DNA of 46,590 nt, from positions 1 through 46,590 of the forward strand of contig JBJTVH010000024.1 of NCBI GenBank assembly GCA_046081125.1, given 5' to 3'. The stretch is from JBEIFW01 sp046081125 (GTDB lineage Bacteria; Actinomycetota; Acidimicrobiia; Acidimicrobiales; Ilumatobacteraceae). The number at the start of each line of letters is the position of its first letter. Within the stretch, counting starts at the first letter, position 1. Under the pieces are notes generated by a model that searched no databases, was not told where the DNA came from, and worked only from the letters and a program-made list of their open reading frames with translations. Below, piece after piece: positions 1 to 8,071 of the stretch. The position numbers and the translations under genes were made by a program.

Positions 1-1059
1 CAACGGCATCATGTTGAACAACCCGACGAACACGTTCACGTATGCAAGCAGCCGCAGCACCCCCGCCAGCCCCTGGCTGCGGCCCACCTCGCCGCCGATC
101 TGGCTCATGCCCACCACCGTCGTCGGCCGGTTCTCGATCGGTGCCTCCTCGTCGGTGAGCTGCTGCCACGAGTTCGCCGGGTTCAGCACCGTGAACACGC
201 TCGATGCGGACTCCACGATGGTCGAGCCGATGTCGCCCACCGAACGGCCGACCGCGGTGACGGGGCCGAGACGTCGCCTCTCCTCGTCGTTCGCGTACAG
301 ACCGAGGAAACCCCTGCCCGGGGTGTTGCGGCTCTCGTCCAGGGTCACGGTCGCACTGCGGCGCGTTCCCCCGGTCTCCCACACCACATCAACGGTGTCC
401 CCGGCGTCGTGCCGCGTGATTTCTTCGACGACGGAGTCATACGAACCGACCGCGACTCCGTCGACGGACACGAGAGTGTCCCCCGCGCGGATGCCGGCGT
501 CCCAGGCGGGGCTGCCCTCGAGCATCCCGAGCACCTCGGCCCGGCCTGTGTGCACGATCCCGCCGGAGGTGACGTACACGCCCGTGAACAGCACGAGTGC
601 GATCAGCATGTGCATGACGGAGCCGGCAGTGATCACGAACAGGCGACGCGGGTAGGACTTGCTGCGGTACGCGCGGGGCTCGTCGGCGGGGTCGACCTCG
701 TCGATGTTGTTCATGCCGATGATGCGCACGAACGCACCGAGTGGCAGCGCGCGGACGCCGTACTCGGTCTCGCCACGGGTGAAACTGAACACGCGCGGGC
801 CGAACCCCATGAAGAACTGCGTGGCCTTCATCCCGGTGCGGCGTGCCGTCCAGAAATGCCCGACCTCGTGCAGGAACACGGACACGAGCAGACCGAGCAC
901 GAACACGAAGGTCCACGGGGAGATCAGCGCGAGTGCCACGAGACCGGCGAGCATCAGCAGGCCCATCACCTTCCCCTCGCGCGACGGCCTGCCTGTGCCG
1001 TCGTCGACGGCACCGCCGGCGGCGATCTCGTCGCGGAACGACTGGTAGAAGCTGCTCAC
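1..1059 (-). CDS. rseP: Site-2 intramembrane metalloprotease, RseP/Rip1 family (3' end beyond window)
   Basis: Membrane zinc protease that cleaves membrane-embedded substrates such as anti-sigma factors (family knowledge). A hydrophilic tail of about 30 residues precedes the first membrane helix, which carries HEVGH (H64, E65, H68), the HExxH zinc and catalytic motif. A PDZ domain follows at roughly residues 165-250 (EGSPAWDAGIRAGD). The last visible residues, FVGLFNMMPL, are those that normally precede the PPLDGG metal-ligand motif, so the window cuts the gene just before LDG and 353 codons are seen. The GTG start shares GTGA with the dxr stop, indicating translational coupling. It is the last visible gene of the rpsB-dxr block. 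Family assignment is very sure. Confidence 0.93.
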   Translation of the reverse strand, partial: MSSFYQSFRDEIAAGGAVDDGTGRPSREGKVMGLLMLAGLVALALISPWTFVFVLGLLVSVFLHEVGHFWTARRTGMKATQFFMGFGPRVFSFTRGETEYGVRALPLGAFVRIIGMNNIDEVDPADEPRAYRSKSYPRRLFVITAGSVMHMLIALVLFTGVYVTSGGIVHTGRAEVLGMLEGSPAWDAGIRAGDTLVSVDGVAVGSYDSVVEEITRHDAGDTVDVVWETGGTRRSATVTLDESRNTPGRGFLGLYANDEERRRLGPVTAVGRSVGDIGSTIVESASSVFTVLNPANSWQQLTDEEAPIENRPTTVVGMSQIGGEVGRSQGLAGVLRLLAYVNVFVGLFNMMPL

Positions 1060-2186
1060 GGCATGACCTCCTGTGCGAGACGGCGGCCGGTTGCGTCGGC
1101 CGCGAGGACATCGTCAATGTCGCGCGGTTGCGAAGCGGTGTGTCTCCGCAGCGCGGCCTCGACGACGAGCGCGATGTGCATCCAGGTGATCCGGCCGTCG
1201 AGGAAGGCCCCGACGGCCACCTCGTTCGCCGCCGACAGCACGGCCGGGGCGTCGCCGCCCATGCGGCCCGCCTCGTAGGCCAGGTCGAGACACCTGAAAA
1301 TGTGGCGGTCGGGCTCCTCGAAGTCGAGACTGCCGAGCGACGCCCAGTCGATGCGGCCGTAGGGAACCGGGATGCGGTCGGGCCAACCGAGCGCGTACCC
1401 GATGGGCAGGCGCATGTCGGGCATCGACAGCTGGGCGATGGTGGAGCCGTCGGTGAACTCGACCATGGAGTGCACCACCGACTGCGGGTGCACCACCACG
1501 TCAATCCGGTCGAACGGTGTTCCGAAGAGTTCGTGTGCCTCGATGACCTCTAGCCCCTTGTTCATCAGGGTCGAGGAGTCGACCGTGATCTTCGGTCCCA
1601 TCTTCCACGTGGGGTGAGACAGGGCCTCCTTGACGGTCACGTTCTCCAGTTCGGCCAGTGAGCGGCCACGGAACGGCCCGCCACTCGCGGTGAGCACGAC
1701 CCTCGCCACCTCGTGAGCTCCGAGCCCGGCGCGCAACGACTGGTGGACGGCGCAGTGCTCGCTGTCGACGGGGATGAGCTCGCTCCCCGGGACGGAGCGC
1801 AGTGGCTGCACCACCGGACCCGCGGCGATCAGACTCTCCTTGTTCGCGAGGCCGAGCACGCGGCCGCGGCGCAGGGTCTCCATGGTCACGGGGAGGCCGG
1901 CAAACCCCATCACACCGTTCACCACGACGTCGGCACCTTCCACCACGTCGACCAGTTCGCCCGACACGACGTAACCGGGCAGGGCGGACTGCACGTTCCT
2001 GCGTGCCTCGGGGTCGGTGACCACCACGACGTCGGGCCGGAACTCGAGCACCTGCTCCACCACGGCGGCAACATTCGAACCCGCGGCAAGGGAGGTGACC
2101 CGGAACGCATCACCCGAGGCGCGGACGACCTCGAGGGTCTGGGTTCCGATCGAGCCGGTGGAGCCGGCTACCGCGACGCGTCGCAT
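1056..2186 (-). CDS. dxr: 1-deoxy-D-xylulose 5-phosphate reductoisomerase
   Basis: Converts DXP to 2-C-methyl-D-erythritol 4-phosphate with NADPH, the committed step of the MEP isoprenoid pathway, in the cytosol. The N-terminus has the nucleotide-binding GSTGSIG. Later come PVDSEHCAVHQ (metal ligands D and E), VLTASGGPFR and the HPTWKMGPKITVDSSTLMNKG block, all diagnostic of Dxr, and the full-length C-terminal domain is present. I chose ATG 2186 because the protein then begins MRRVAVAGSTGSIG like its homologues. An in-frame TTG at 2216 would add ten atypical residues. It lies 74 nt after cdsA and overlaps rseP by 4 nt. Confidence 0.95.
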   Translation of the reverse strand: MRRVAVAGSTGSIGTQTLEVVRASGDAFRVTSLAAGSNVAAVVEQVLEFRPDVVVVTDPEARRNVQSALPGYVVSGELVDVVEGADVVVNGVMGFAGLPVTMETLRRGRVLGLANKESLIAAGPVVQPLRSVPGSELIPVDSEHCAVHQSLRAGLGAHEVARVVLTASGGPFRGRSLAELENVTVKEALSHPTWKMGPKITVDSSTLMNKGLEVIEAHELFGTPFDRIDVVVHPQSVVHSMVEFTDGSTIAQLSMPDMRLPIGYALGWPDRIPVPYGRIDWASLGSLDFEEPDRHIFRCLDLAYEAGRMGGDAPAVLSAANEVAVGAFLDGRITWMHIALVVEAALRRHTASQPRDIDDVLAADATGRRLAQEVMP

Positions 2187-2260
2187 GATCGTCCGGGGGT
2201 GGCGTTCATCGAACAAATTCTGTCAGCACGACCCGCGCTGCGGACAGCACGGGACGAAGG

Positions 2261-3541
2261 TCACGAGGTCCAGGGCTGCAGCACCTGGAGCAGGTAGTAC
2301 ACGGCCGGCAGCACGAAGAGGAACCCGTCGAACCTGTCGAGCACACCGCCGTGGCCGGCGAGCACCGTGCCGAAGTCCTTAACGTCGAGATTGCGCTTGA
2401 ACATGGACTCCACGAGGTCACCGAGCGGGGCCATGACCGACACCACTATCGCGAGCGCGAGCCACTCCCCCATGTTGTTCCACGTCCCGTTCTGGGAAGC
2501 CACGAGCCCGGTGACCACCACCGTGGCCACGGCACCGCCGAGGAGACCCTCCACCGACTTGTTCGGGCTGACCCACTCGCGCAGCGGCGTGCGGCCGGCA
2601 GCCGAGCCGACGAACAGCGCGCCCACGTCGTTCGCCACGACCGCGGCAGCGAGGATGAAGATGGTGTCGGTGCCGACGTGCACCGGGATGCCTCCCGACA
2701 CGCTCTGGCGGAGGATCAACGCGGCAAAGGAACCGAGCAGGCCGATCCAGGTCACCGCCATGTTCGTGATGGCCACGTTCGGCATCGGTCCGCTCTGCAC
2801 CCCGGTCGCCCCGAGGAAGCCGATGGTGGATGCGAGGAACCCGAGCGCCAGCACGAGCGGAAGTGCGGCGTCGCCGATCCAGTAGGCGGCGAGCGGCGCG
2901 CTGACGCACGCGAGCAGGCCACCGAACGTGGCGGGGCGGTAGCCCTTCTCGGTCACCTTGCTGAAGAACTCGACGGCGGCGAGACCGACGACAGCCAGGA
3001 CGATCAGCATCACCGCGGCGGGCCGCCACATCACCGCCCCGACGAACACCGCGATGAGCACGAGTCCCGTGGTGACCGCTGTCGGCATGTCACGGCCGGA
3101 TGCGCCGCGCGGTCCGCGCGTGGAACCGCGTCGCACCTGCGGTCCGCGTGCAGTCGGACGGCTGGTGCCACCGGTGATGTCCCGCACCACGTCACGGCTC
3201 GGGTCGCGGAGAGTCTCGGAGGTGATGTCGCGGGGACGGCCGCGCTCGCCGGTCGACTCGCCGCCGATCGTGATGCGCTCGGGCCGGCGCGTCGGTTCGC
3301 TCGGCTGCTGGAAGGTGGCCCACACATCGGTGTCGTCGTCCGCCGTGCCCGGCATTTCGCCGGTCGGTGGCTCGGTCCAGTGCGGGAGGCCACCGCTTCC
3401 CTCTCCGAAGGTGATGGGCGCCTCGCCGGTGGGGTCGTCGGCGAACTGGATGGTGCCGAAGTCGGACCCGAAGTCGGTGCCGTAGTCGGAGCCGCGGTCG
3501 TCGCTGGTGTCGTCTCGCCTGCGCCAGATGTCGTCGCTCAT
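2261..3541 (-). CDS. cdsA: Phosphatidate cytidylyltransferase (CDP-diacylglycerol synthase)
   Basis: Makes CDP-diacylglycerol from CTP and phosphatidic acid for phospholipid synthesis, in the membrane. The C-terminal half carries the CdsA signature (SPNKSVEGLLGG, then PLGDLVESMFKRNLDVKDFG and GHGGVLDRFDG), with about seven or eight hydrophobic helices from residue 152 on. Residues 1-150 are hydrophilic and low in complexity, rich in Asp, Gly, Thr and Arg, and probably disordered and cytoplasmic. The ATG at 3541 is preceded by a good ribosome-binding site (GAAGGGG). An upstream in-frame start at 3601 lacks one. It sits between frr and dxr, the usual order. Confidence 0.93.
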   Translation of the reverse strand: MSDDIWRRRDDTSDDRGSDYGTDFGSDFGTIQFADDPTGEAPITFGEGSGGLPHWTEPPTGEMPGTADDDTDVWATFQQPSEPTRRPERITIGGESTGERGRPRDITSETLRDPSRDVVRDITGGTSRPTARGPQVRRGSTRGPRGASGRDMPTAVTTGLVLIAVFVGAVMWRPAAVMLIVLAVVGLAAVEFFSKVTEKGYRPATFGGLLACVSAPLAAYWIGDAALPLVLALGFLASTIGFLGATGVQSGPMPNVAITNMAVTWIGLLGSFAALILRQSVSGGIPVHVGTDTIFILAAAVVANDVGALFVGSAAGRTPLREWVSPNKSVEGLLGGAVATVVVTGLVASQNGTWNNMGEWLALAIVVSVMAPLGDLVESMFKRNLDVKDFGTVLAGHGGVLDRFDGFLFVLPAVYYLLQVLQPWTS

Positions 3542-3608
3542 GGGTACCCCTTCTCGTTCCCGAGGCAAACCTAGTTCCGCCCCGGCGACCCCCGGGGGCA
3601 TCCCCGGC

Positions 3609-4166
3609 TCAGACCTCGAGGAGTTCCTGTTCCTTGCGGGACAGGGCCTTGTCGATCTGCTCGACGTGGTCCTGGGTGAGCTTGTCGAGCTCCTTCTCGG
3701 CCCGCTCGAGGTCGTCCTTCGAGATGTCGGAGTTCTTCTCGGCGGTCTCGAGCGACTTCCGGGCGTCGCGGCGGATGTTGCGCACGGCGACCTTCGCGTC
3801 CTCGGCCATGCTCTTCACGACCTTCACGTACTCCTTGCGGCGCTCCTCGGTGAGGGCCGGGAACGACAGGCGGATGACGATGCCGTCGTTCGAGGGCTGC
3901 AGGCCGAGGTCGCTCTCGCGGATGGCCTTCTCGATGTTCGCGATCGAACCCCTGTCGTGGGGCTTCACCACGAGCGTGCGCGCCTCGGGCACCTGGAAGC
4001 CGGCGAGCTGCTGCAGCGGGGTGGCCGCACCGTAGTAGTCGACCATGAGCTTCTCGACGAGCGCGGGGTTTGCGCGTCCGGTGCGCACGGTGGCGAACTG
4101 TGTCTGCGCGTGGCTGACGGCCCTCTCCATCTTGTCGATGGCGTCGAGGAGCGTCTCTTCGGTCAC
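3609..4166 (-). CDS. frr: Ribosome recycling factor
   Basis: Splits post-termination ribosomes together with EF-G. The protein is 185 aa, the normal family length. Typical segments are FATVRTGRANPALVEKL near the N-terminus and RKEYVKVVKSMAEDAKVAVRNIRR in the long three-helix bundle, with charged heptad-like helices at the C-terminus. The GTG start overlaps the pyrH stop as GTGA. Frr follows pyrH directly, as in most bacteria. A TACGCT box ends 6 nt before the GTG and could give an extra leaderless transcript. Confidence 0.96.
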   Translation of the reverse strand: MTEETLLDAIDKMERAVSHAQTQFATVRTGRANPALVEKLMVDYYGAATPLQQLAGFQVPEARTLVVKPHDRGSIANIEKAIRESDLGLQPSNDGIVIRLSFPALTEERRKEYVKVVKSMAEDAKVAVRNIRRDARKSLETAEKNSDISKDDLERAEKELDKLTQDHVEQIDKALSRKEQELLEV

Positions 4167-4888
4167 CCGACCAGCGTACCTATCCGCTCGCCGAGCAGGA
4201 TGGACTTGACGTTGCCACCGGCGAGCAGGTCGAACACCACGATGGGCAGGTTCTTCTCCATGCAGAAGGTGATCGCAGTGGAGTCCATGACCTTCAGACC
4301 CTTCGTGATGACATCCATGTGGCTGATGCGGTCGTAGCGGGTGGCGGTCGCGTCCTTCTTCGGGTCGGCCGTGTAGACACCGTCGACACCGGAGTGTGTT
4401 CCCTTCAGGATTGCCTGCGCCCCGATCTCGGCTGCGCGCAGTGCGGCCGCGGTGTCGGTGGTGAAGAACGGGTTGCCCGTGCCTCCGGCGAGGATGACCA
4501 CGCGTCCCTTCTCGAGGTGGCGCTCCGCACGACGGCGGATGTAGGGCTCGGCGACCTTCGGCATCTCGATCGCGCTCATCACGCGGGCATGCTGGCCGAC
4601 GCGCTCGAGCGCGTCCTGCAACGCGAGTCCGTTCATCACGGTCGCGAGCATCCCCATGAAGTCGGCTTGCGCCTGGTCCATGCCCTGGTCGGCACCACGG
4701 ATGCCACGCCAGAAGTTGCCGCCGCCCACCACGATTGCCACGTCGACACCGAGGTCCGCCCGGGCCCCGTGCACCTCGCGTGCGACCTGCTCCAGCACCG
4801 CGTTGTCGAGGCCGGAGCCACCGGGTTCGGCGAGTGCCTCGCCCGAGAGCTTCAGCACCACGCGTGACCAGGCGGGCCGCTCGGGCAT
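4163..4888 (-). CDS. pyrH: UMP kinase
   Basis: Phosphorylates UMP to UDP with ATP, in the cytosol; bacterial-type amino-acid-kinase fold, normally a hexamer. The 241 aa match the family length. Visible motifs are VVLKLSGEAL (phosphate binding), IVVGGGNFWRG, DFMGMLATVMNGLALQ, LAGGTGNPFFTTDTAAALRA, and KGTHSGVDGVYTADPKKD in the ATP/uridine region. ATG 4888 begins MPERPAWSRVVLKLSGEAL. The frame stays open upstream through the antisense of tsf, but those residues are not conserved. It starts 1 nt after the tsf stop codon and overlaps frr by 4 nt. Confidence 0.96.
   Translation of the reverse strand: MPERPAWSRVVLKLSGEALAEPGGSGLDNAVLEQVAREVHGARADLGVDVAIVVGGGNFWRGIRGADQGMDQAQADFMGMLATVMNGLALQDALERVGQHARVMSAIEMPKVAEPYIRRRAERHLEKGRVVILAGGTGNPFFTTDTAAALRAAEIGAQAILKGTHSGVDGVYTADPKKDATATRYDRISHMDVITKGLKVMDSTAITFCMEKNLPIVVFDLLAGGNVKSILLGERIGTLVG
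4173..4178 (-). promoter_or_regulatory. Possible leaderless -10 box (TACGCT) for frr
   Basis: On the minus strand TACGCT is followed by six bases and then the frr GTG. This fits the TANNNT-N6-8-RTG arrangement of leaderless actinobacterial promoters. It lies inside the last codons of pyrH, so it may be coincidental; frr is in any case reachable by read-through from rpsB. Confidence 0.3.
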
Positions 4889-4889
4889 G

Positions 4890-5678
4890 TCAGCCGATCT
4901 CCAACTGTGCGAACCGCACGATGCGCGCCGCGCCGATGAGTTTCTCGATCGAGACCTTGTCGTCCTTCGCGTACGGCTGCTCGAGCAGGCACACGTCCTT
5001 GTAGAAGCCACCGATGCGGCCCTCGACGATCTTCGCGACCGCCTGCTCCGGCTTGCCCTCGTTGCGCGTGATGGTCTCGAGCGTCTGGCGCTCCCTCTCC
5101 ACCACGTCGGCGGGAACCTCGTCACGGGTGAGGTACTTCGGCCTCGCGAACGCGATGTGCACCGCGATGTCGTGGGCGAGTTCCTGCGTGGCACCCGACA
5201 TCTCGACGATCACGCCGTTCACGCCGCGGCCGCCCTGCACGTGCTCGTACAGGTCGAGCACGTTGCCCGCGGCTGCCTCGAACCGCACGACCTCCCCGAC
5301 CTCGATCTTCTCCTTGAGGGAGATCTTGAGGTCATCCACCATCGCGGCGTTCGCCGCGATTGCCTGCTCGCCATCGGCCAGCACGGCTTTCAACAGTGCC
5401 GTCGCGGCGCCCTTGAACCCGTCGCTCGATGCGACGAAGTCGGTCTCGCACTTCAGCTTCACGATGGCGGCACGGTTGCCCTCCACCGTGATTGCCACGA
5501 CTCCCTGAGCGTTTTGACGGTCGTCCCGCTTCGCGGATGCGGCGAGACCCTTCTCGCGCAGCCACTGCTTTGCTGCCTCGATGTCGCCGTCGGTGGCCTC
5601 GAGGGCCTTCTTGCACTCCATCATCCCCGCACCGGTGGCGGCGCGCAGGCTTGCAACGTCTTGTGCTGTCACGGACAT
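4890..5678 (-). CDS. tsf: Elongation factor Ts
   Basis: Guanine-nucleotide exchange factor for EF-Tu. The N-terminal UBA-like module contains the diagnostic LRAATGAGMMECKKAL and GLAASAKRDDR. The core begins KLKCETDFVASSDGFK, and IAFARPKYL follows in the dimerisation region. The length is 262 aa with ATG 5678. An upstream in-frame GTG at 5690 would add MTTP and overlap the rpsB stop as GTGA, the overlap style used elsewhere here, so that start is also possible. Transcribed with rpsB, as is standard. Confidence 0.95.
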   Translation of the reverse strand: MSVTAQDVASLRAATGAGMMECKKALEATDGDIEAAKQWLREKGLAASAKRDDRQNAQGVVAITVEGNRAAIVKLKCETDFVASSDGFKGAATALLKAVLADGEQAIAANAAMVDDLKISLKEKIEVGEVVRFEAAAGNVLDLYEHVQGGRGVNGVIVEMSGATQELAHDIAVHIAFARPKYLTRDEVPADVVERERQTLETITRNEGKPEQAVAKIVEGRIGGFYKDVCLLEQPYAKDDKVSIEKLIGAARIVRFAQLEIG

Positions 5679-5686
5679 GGGGGTGG

Positions 5687-6562
5687 TCACTCCGGGTTTC
5701 CGTCGGTGGTCTTCTCGTCTGTTGCCTTCGCGGCAGACATGCGTGCCTCGCGCTGTGCAAGCGCGGCCGCGGCCTGGCGACGTGCCTCGGCCTGCTGGGC
5801 CTCGAACGCTGCGGTCTCCTCGGGGGTGCGCTCGGCGCCCTCGACGGGTGCCGGGGCGGCGGTGGTGCGCTTCTGGTTGATGAAGCGTCCCTCGAGCACG
5901 GCCTCGGCAATCACGCGGGTGAGCAGTTCGTTCGCACGGATGGCGTCGTCGTTGCCGGGGATCGGGAACTGCACGAGGTCGGGGTCGACGTTGGAGTCGA
6001 CCACTGCCACCACGGGGATCTTCAGCTTGTTCGCCTCTGTGACCGCGATGTTCTCCTTCATCGTGTCGAGCACGAACACCGCGTCGGGGCGGCGGGACAT
6101 GTTCGCCATGCCGGAAAGGTTCTTCTGCAGCTTCTCGAGCTCGCGCGACAGCAGCAGCGCCTCCTTCTTCGGCATGGCGTCGAACTCGCCCGACGCCTGC
6201 ATGCGCTCGTATTCCTTCATCTTGTCGACGCGCTTGGCCATGGTCTCGAAGTTGGTCAGCATGCCGCCGAGCCAGCGCTGGTTGATGTAGGGCATCCCGC
6301 ACTTCTCGGCGTAGCCCTGGATCGGGTCCTGGGCCTGCTTCTTGGTGCCGATGAACAGGATCGTTCCGCCGCCGGCCACGAGATCGCGCACGAAGGAGTA
6401 CGCGGATTCGATCCGGCCGAGCGTCTGGTTGAGATCGATGATGTAGATGCCGCTGCGCTCGCCGTAGATGAACCGCTTCATCTTGGGATTCCAACGACGC
6501 GTCTGGTGTCCGAAATGGACGCCGGCTTCGAGGAGCTGGCGCATAGTGACGACGGCTGCCAT
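5687..6562 (-). CDS. rpsB: 30S ribosomal protein S2
   Basis: Small-subunit ribosomal protein. It opens MAAVVTMRQLLEAGVHFGHQ and has RRWNPKMKRFIYGER, FIGTKKQAQDPI, INQRWLGGMLTNF and the conserved VVDSNVDPDLVQFPIPGNDDA. Length is 291 aa. The last 60 residues form an Ala/Glu/Gln-rich tail typical of high-GC actinobacteria. The start is supported by GGAGG about 11 nt upstream. It leads the rpsB-tsf-pyrH-frr block. The 141 bp before it probably hold its promoter, but I see no clear -35/-10 pair. Confidence 0.97.
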   Translation of the reverse strand: MAAVVTMRQLLEAGVHFGHQTRRWNPKMKRFIYGERSGIYIIDLNQTLGRIESAYSFVRDLVAGGGTILFIGTKKQAQDPIQGYAEKCGMPYINQRWLGGMLTNFETMAKRVDKMKEYERMQASGEFDAMPKKEALLLSRELEKLQKNLSGMANMSRRPDAVFVLDTMKENIAVTEANKLKIPVVAVVDSNVDPDLVQFPIPGNDDAIRANELLTRVIAEAVLEGRFINQKRTTAAPAPVEGAERTPEETAAFEAQQAEARRQAAAALAQREARMSAAKATDEKTTDGNPE

Positions 6563-6703
6563 GGTTCTCGTGGTCCTCCTCCTGCGGTTGCCTGCCCCGT
6601 GCCCGCGCGCCCGGGGGCGCGACCGCAGGCGGGTCGGGTGCTCTGATGCGGCTCGGTGTCCGGCCGGCCGGGGAGGCTACCAACCCGAACCTCCGAGCGC
6701 CCA

Positions 6704-7234
6704 TCAGATCGCCACGAGCCTCGGCCGCCCGACCTGGGGCACCAGCAGGGGCGTCGGGTCGACGTAGCGACCGGCCCGCCGGACCCCGAGGTGGACGGGT
6801 CCCGCTGCCGCCGCCACCACCTCGCCACGCTGGACCTGGTCACCGGCAGCGACGTCGAGGGGCCCCACGAACCCGAGCGTGACGAGCAACGACTCGCCGG
6901 CGATCACGACGAAGCGGTCCGACCCGACGGGGCCGGCGAAGCGCACCGTGCCCGACAGCGGGGCCCGCACGGGCTCACCGGGGCGGGCGTCGAGGTCGAC
7001 CCCTCGGTTCCCCGGACACCATCGACATGCCGGGGGTCGGTACGGATCGACGATGCGACCCGGCACCGGCCGTTCGAGCACCGCCGGCCGCACCGGAGCG
7101 GCGACCGGCTGGCCGGCGACCGGCTGGGCGGTGACCGGCTGGGCGACACAGACCGCCGCACCTGCGAGCACAGCCGTCGAGACGGCGCTCGCTGCGACGA
7201 CGGCGCCGATGCGCTGGAGCGGTGACCTGGCCAT
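6704..7234 (-). CDS. Secreted M23/LytM-domain protein with degenerate zinc site
   Basis: An N-terminal hydrophobic export signal (residues about 9-32) leads into a Pro/Ala/Val linker with QPV-type five-residue repeats and a LytM domain at about residues 70-165. Active M23 peptidases use HxxxD plus HxH. Here the first site reads NRGVD (N76, D80), so the His is Asn. The second reads PVHLGVR, so only H148 of the HxH pair remains. It is therefore probably a non-catalytic cell-wall-binding or activator protein. It starts with GGGAGG and ATG at 7234 and is placed upstream of rpsB, where many actinobacteria carry an M23 gene. Domain recognition is by eye. Confidence 0.8.
   Translation of the reverse strand: MARSPLQRIGAVVAASAVSTAVLAGAAVCVAQPVTAQPVAGQPVAAPVRPAVLERPVPGRIVDPYRPPACRWCPGNRGVDLDARPGEPVRAPLSGTVRFAGPVGSDRFVVIAGESLLVTLGFVGPLDVAAGDQVQRGEVVAAAAGPVHLGVRRAGRYVDPTPLLVPQVGRPRLVAI
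7103..7147 (-). repeat. 15-bp in-frame tandem repeat (three copies) in the LytM-protein linker
   Basis: GACCGGCTGG recurs at 7103, 7118 and 7133 on the plus strand, a period of exactly 15 bp. On the coding strand it makes three five-residue QPV units in the linker between signal sequence and LytM domain. Slippage at such a repeat would change linker length without breaking the frame. Confidence 0.7.
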
Positions 7235-7282
7235 GTGGCCTCCCGGTGGTCGGGTGGGCCGGGTGACCGGCGAGCGGGCGGC

Positions 7283-8068
7283 TCAGCCCGAGCGGCGATC
7301 CTGCGAGGCGAGGTAACCGCGCAGGTGCAGGATCGCCTTGGCATGGATCTGGCAGACCCGCGACTCGGTGACGCCGAGCACTTCGCCGATCTGCAACAGG
7401 GTCAAGCCTTCGAAGTAGTAGAGGGTCACGACGGTGCGTTCGCGTTCCGACATCCGTCGCAAGGCGTGGGCGAGCTGCTTCTTGGTCTCGGCCCGCTCCA
7501 GCGCCGCACCCACCGGCTCGCCGAGATCGGCGAGCCGGTCGCGCAGGGTGGCCACGTCGCTGTCCTCCCCACCGATCGACTCGTCGAGCGCAGCAAGGCC
7601 GACGTTGGCGATCTGCGAGAGCGTCGACTGAAACTGCTCGAGCGTCATCCGCAGGGCAACGGCGAGCTCTTCTTCGGTGGGGGACCGACCGAGCTCGCCC
7701 TCGAGTTGGGCGGCCGCACGTTCGACGGCCCGCACCTTGGCCCGTACCGACCGGGGTACCCAGTCGAGCCGGCGCAGCTCGTCGATGATCGCACCCCGGA
7801 TCCGGTTGACGGCATATGCCTCGAAGCGGATCCCTCGATCGGTCTCGTACTTTTCGATCGCGTCGATCAGCCCGAACATCCCGTAGCTCACGAGGTCGGC
7901 GGTCTCGACGCTCGCGGGCAGACCCGAGGCGAACCGCCCGGCGACGTACTTGACGAGCGGGGCGTACAGCAGGACGAGCTGGTCGCGGTCGCGGCGGTCT
8001 GCGGACTGCTTGAATCGAGTCCAGAGGGCTTCGGCCGGATCGGTACCGGTAGCGAGCTGGGGCTCCAC
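7283..8068 (-). CDS. whiG: RNA polymerase sigma factor, WhiG/FliA type
   Basis: Alternative sigma-70 family factor that redirects RNA polymerase to motility genes (FliA) or sporulation genes (WhiG). Sigma-2 is visible as LVLLYAPLVKYVAGR and DLVSYGMFGLIDAIEKYE. Sigma-3 follows around RRLDWVPRSVRAKVRAVERA, and sigma-4 ends in LLQIGEVLGVTESRVCQIHAKA with its helix-turn-helix. The 261 aa and the WVPRSVR-type motif favour FliA/WhiG over SigB types. GTG start at 8068, 3 nt after the xerC stop. A whiG gene between the dprA/xerC region and rpsB is also seen in Streptomyces (family knowledge). No anti-sigma gene is adjacent. Confidence 0.88.
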   Translation of the reverse strand: MEPQLATGTDPAEALWTRFKQSADRRDRDQLVLLYAPLVKYVAGRFASGLPASVETADLVSYGMFGLIDAIEKYETDRGIRFEAYAVNRIRGAIIDELRRLDWVPRSVRAKVRAVERAAAQLEGELGRSPTEEELAVALRMTLEQFQSTLSQIANVGLAALDESIGGEDSDVATLRDRLADLGEPVGAALERAETKKQLAHALRRMSERERTVVTLYYFEGLTLLQIGEVLGVTESRVCQIHAKAILHLRGYLASQDRRSG

Positions 8069-8071
8069 GGC

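Noticed and set aside
3589..3598. Perfect palindrome CCCCCGGGGG after frr
   Set aside because: Ten bases of C and G in such GC-rich DNA are easily chance, there is no T-run, and the genes are likely co-transcribed.
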